DNA from: Gammaproteobacteria bacterium
Lineage (GTDB): Bacteria > Pseudomonadota > Gammaproteobacteria > Porifericomitales > Porifericomitaceae
Assembly: GCA_028817255.1 (NCBI GenBank)
Contig: JAPPQA010000121.1
Coordinates: 1 to 5,683 of the forward strand
Reading direction: 5' to 3'
Length of the DNA: 5,683 nt
Every line of letters begins with the position of its first letter. Position 1 is the first letter of the stretch. The position numbers and the translations under genes were made by a program. The notes beneath the pieces were generated by a model, which saw nothing but the letters and a program-made list of their open reading frames with translations, did not search any database and was not told the DNA's origin. Below, piece by piece: positions 4,375 to 5,683 of the stretch.

Positions 4375-5592
4375 ATGGACTACACGAACTCTACGCGGCC
4401 TGGCGGCGCGGAACTGCCGGCTCCGCGTCCGGCCAGCCGCCAGCGGAGCCGGCTGCTGCTGGGGCGGCTGCGCGAGGAAATCGCCTGCCGGGGCAGCATC
4501 GGTTTCGCCCGCTTCATGGAGCGGGCCCTGTACGCGCCCGGCCTGGGTTATTACGACTCCGACCAAGAACCATTCGGCCCCCGGGGAGACTTTATCACCG
4601 CCCCGGAGCTAGGCCCGCTGTTTGCCCGCTGCCTCGCCCGCCAATGCGCCGAGGTGCTGGCACAGTTGCCGGCGGGCGCGATCCTGGAACTGGGCGCCGG
4701 CAGCGGCGCCTTGGCCTGCGACTTGTTGTCCGAGTTGCGGCAACTCGGCTGCCTGCCGTCCAGATACCTGATCCGCGAGCGCAGCGCGAGCCTGCGCCGG
4801 CGCCAGGCGCAGCGGGCGCGAAGGCGCCTGCCGCCGGCCTGCCGGTCCCGGATCGAATGGCTGCAAGCGCCGCCGGCAGAGCCATTTCAGGGGCTGATCC
4901 TGGCCAACGAGGTATTGGACGCATTGCCTGTGCACCGGGTGCGGCTACGGCGCGACGGCTGGAGAGAATTGCGGGTAGTCTGGCGCGACGGCAAGCTGGC
5001 CTGGCAGGAAGCCGTGCCCAATCCCTCGTTGCGGCGGCACATCGAGCGAATATGCGGGAGGCGGAACCTTGCCGCGGGCTATGTCACCGAATTGAATTGC
5101 GGCCTCCACCGCTGGCTCCGCACCGCCGTCCGTCCCCTGCAAAGCGGTATCTTGCTGTGCATGGATTACGGCTACCCGCGCGCCGAATACCTGCACCCGC
5201 AACGTTCCATGGGCACGCTGCTCTGCCACTATCGGCACCGCTTCCATGACGATCCCTTGCTATGGCCGGGATTGCAGGACATCACCGCCTCCGTGGACTT
5301 CACCCTGCTGGCCGAGGCCGGAAAGGCATGCGGTCTGGACCTCTATGGTTATGCCGACCAAGCTTGGTTCCTGCTCGGTTGCGGCCTGGACGCCCGACCG
5401 GGCCCGGAGCCGCCCGCTGCGGAATGGACCCGGCAGGCGCGCCAACTCCTGCTGCCTGGGGAAATGGGGACTCGTTTTCAAGTGGCCGCCCTGGGCAGGG
5501 GCGTCGCCGGCCCTTTGACTGGCTTTCGCTACCAAAACCGCCGCGAATGTCTGGCGAAACGCGCGCCGGAACCGCGGCGAAACCGGGAATAG
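4375..5592 (+). CDS. SAM-dependent methyltransferase, MidA/NDUFAF7 family (COG1565, DUF185)
   Basis: The 405-residue protein carries all the blocks of this family: IGFARFMERALYAPGLGYY (residues 42-60), FGPRGDFITAPELGPLFA (67-84), the SAM-binding loop ILELGAGSGALA (103-114), LILANEVLDALPVH (174-187), LCMDYGYPRAEYLHPQRSMG (261-280), GLQDITASVDF (299-309), GYADQAWFLLGCG (325-337) and LPGEMGTRFQVAALGR (360-375). The mitochondrial homologue NDUFAF7 dimethylates an arginine of the complex I subunit NDUFS2; bacterial members are mostly uncharacterised, so NuoD as a target is only an analogy. In the strand after the SAM loop the common ILEVS is IRERS (133-137), an unusually basic version. About 25 N-terminal and 20 C-terminal residues are poorly conserved and rich in Arg and Pro. 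AGGA lies 9 nt before the ATG. The gene stands divergent from the pteridine reductase, a pairing I recall from other gammaproteobacteria. Confidence 0.93.
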   Translation: MDYTNSTRPGGAELPAPRPASRQRSRLLLGRLREEIACRGSIGFARFMERALYAPGLGYYDSDQEPFGPRGDFITAPELGPLFARCLARQCAEVLAQLPAGAILELGAGSGALACDLLSELRQLGCLPSRYLIRERSASLRRRQAQRARRRLPPACRSRIEWLQAPPAEPFQGLILANEVLDALPVHRVRLRRDGWRELRVVWRDGKLAWQEAVPNPSLRRHIERICGRRNLAAGYVTELNCGLHRWLRTAVRPLQSGILLCMDYGYPRAEYLHPQRSMGTLLCHYRHRFHDDPLLWPGLQDITASVDFTLLAEAGKACGLDLYGYADQAWFLLGCGLDARPGPEPPAAEWTRQARQLLLPGEMGTRFQVAALGRGVAGPLTGFRYQNRRECLAKRAPEPRRNRE

Positions 5593-5593
5593 C

Positions 5594-5611
5594 GGCGCCT
5601 GCAAGGGCGCC
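5594..5611 (+). terminator. GNRA-capped hairpin after the methyltransferase gene
   Basis: GGCGCCT (5594-5600) pairs with GGGCGCC (5605-5611) to give six G-C pairs and one U-G closing pair around a GCAA tetraloop. It begins one base after the stop codon. No T-run follows, so it may mark an mRNA 3' end or a Rho-assisted terminator rather than a classical intrinsic one. A third GGCGCC stands at 5623-5628. From there to the right edge I see no supported gene. Confidence 0.45.
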
Positions 5612-5683
5612 TGCCCGTCCGTGGCGCCAAGTCCGTTGCGAGCGAGGCTCCCTTCATGTTCCGCGGCTTGGCAGGCGGGGAAT

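Noticed and set aside
5656..5683. Possible start of a further rightward gene (ATG at 5656 with GAGG 8 nt upstream)
   Set aside because: Only nine codons are visible before the edge, with no recognisable protein signal; the SD match is short and could be chance in this GC-rich sequence.
1..5683. Search for CRISPR arrays, insertion sequences, tRNAs, phage or toxin-antitoxin genes
   Set aside because: No regularly spaced repeats, terminal inverted repeats, cloverleaf genes or relevant proteins were seen; all large frames are assigned to housekeeping families.

Overview
This is an ordinary, densely packed core-genome segment from a GC-rich bacterium, most likely a gammaproteobacterium. The evidence is the order rpsU (leftward) / tsaD (rightward), then plsY (leftward) and folB-folK (rightward). 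That matches the edge of the macromolecular-synthesis locus (rpsU-dnaG-rpoD) in gammaproteobacteria, with S21, TsaD and pteridine-reductase sequences of gammaproteobacterial type. I cannot name the species. There is no mobile element, CRISPR array, tRNA or rRNA, and I found no convincing undescribed multi-gene system. Every gene-free gap is under 300 bases.

Layout: (1) rpsU at 2-226 on the minus strand, probably followed off the left edge by dnaG and rpoD. A 77-bp divergent spacer separates it from tsaD (304-1380, plus), which makes the t6A modification of ANN-decoding tRNAs. (2) tsaD converges on plsY (1391-1987, minus), the membrane acyl-phosphate:glycerol-3-phosphate acyltransferase, with only 10 bp between the stop codons. 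(3) plsY is divergent from folB (2039-2452), which overlaps folK (2449-2940) by ATGA; together they carry out two consecutive steps of folate-pterin synthesis. (4) A 175-bp spacer leads to a small predicted lipoprotein of unknown function (3116-3535). It converges on a PTR1/FolM-like pteridine reductase (3558-4292, minus) with a hairpin in the gap. (5) The pteridine reductase is divergent from a MidA/NDUFAF7-type SAM-dependent methyltransferase (4375-5592, plus). A stable GNRA-capped hairpin follows it, then about 70 bp with no supported gene.

Functionally the strongest theme is pterin/folate metabolism: FolB makes hydroxymethyl-dihydropterin, FolK pyrophosphorylates it, and the reductase can reduce dihydropterins or dihydrofolate. 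Translation (S21, TsaD) and phospholipid synthesis (PlsY) are conserved neighbours rather than pathway partners.

The most distinctive local feature is an exact 14-bp tandem duplication across the start codon of the pteridine reductase. It creates a five-codon micro-ORF whose stop overlaps the real start as ATGA. Other points worth a look are a possible leaderless plsY transcript, N-terminally extended TsaD and FolB, and divergent active-site loops in FolB and FolK.
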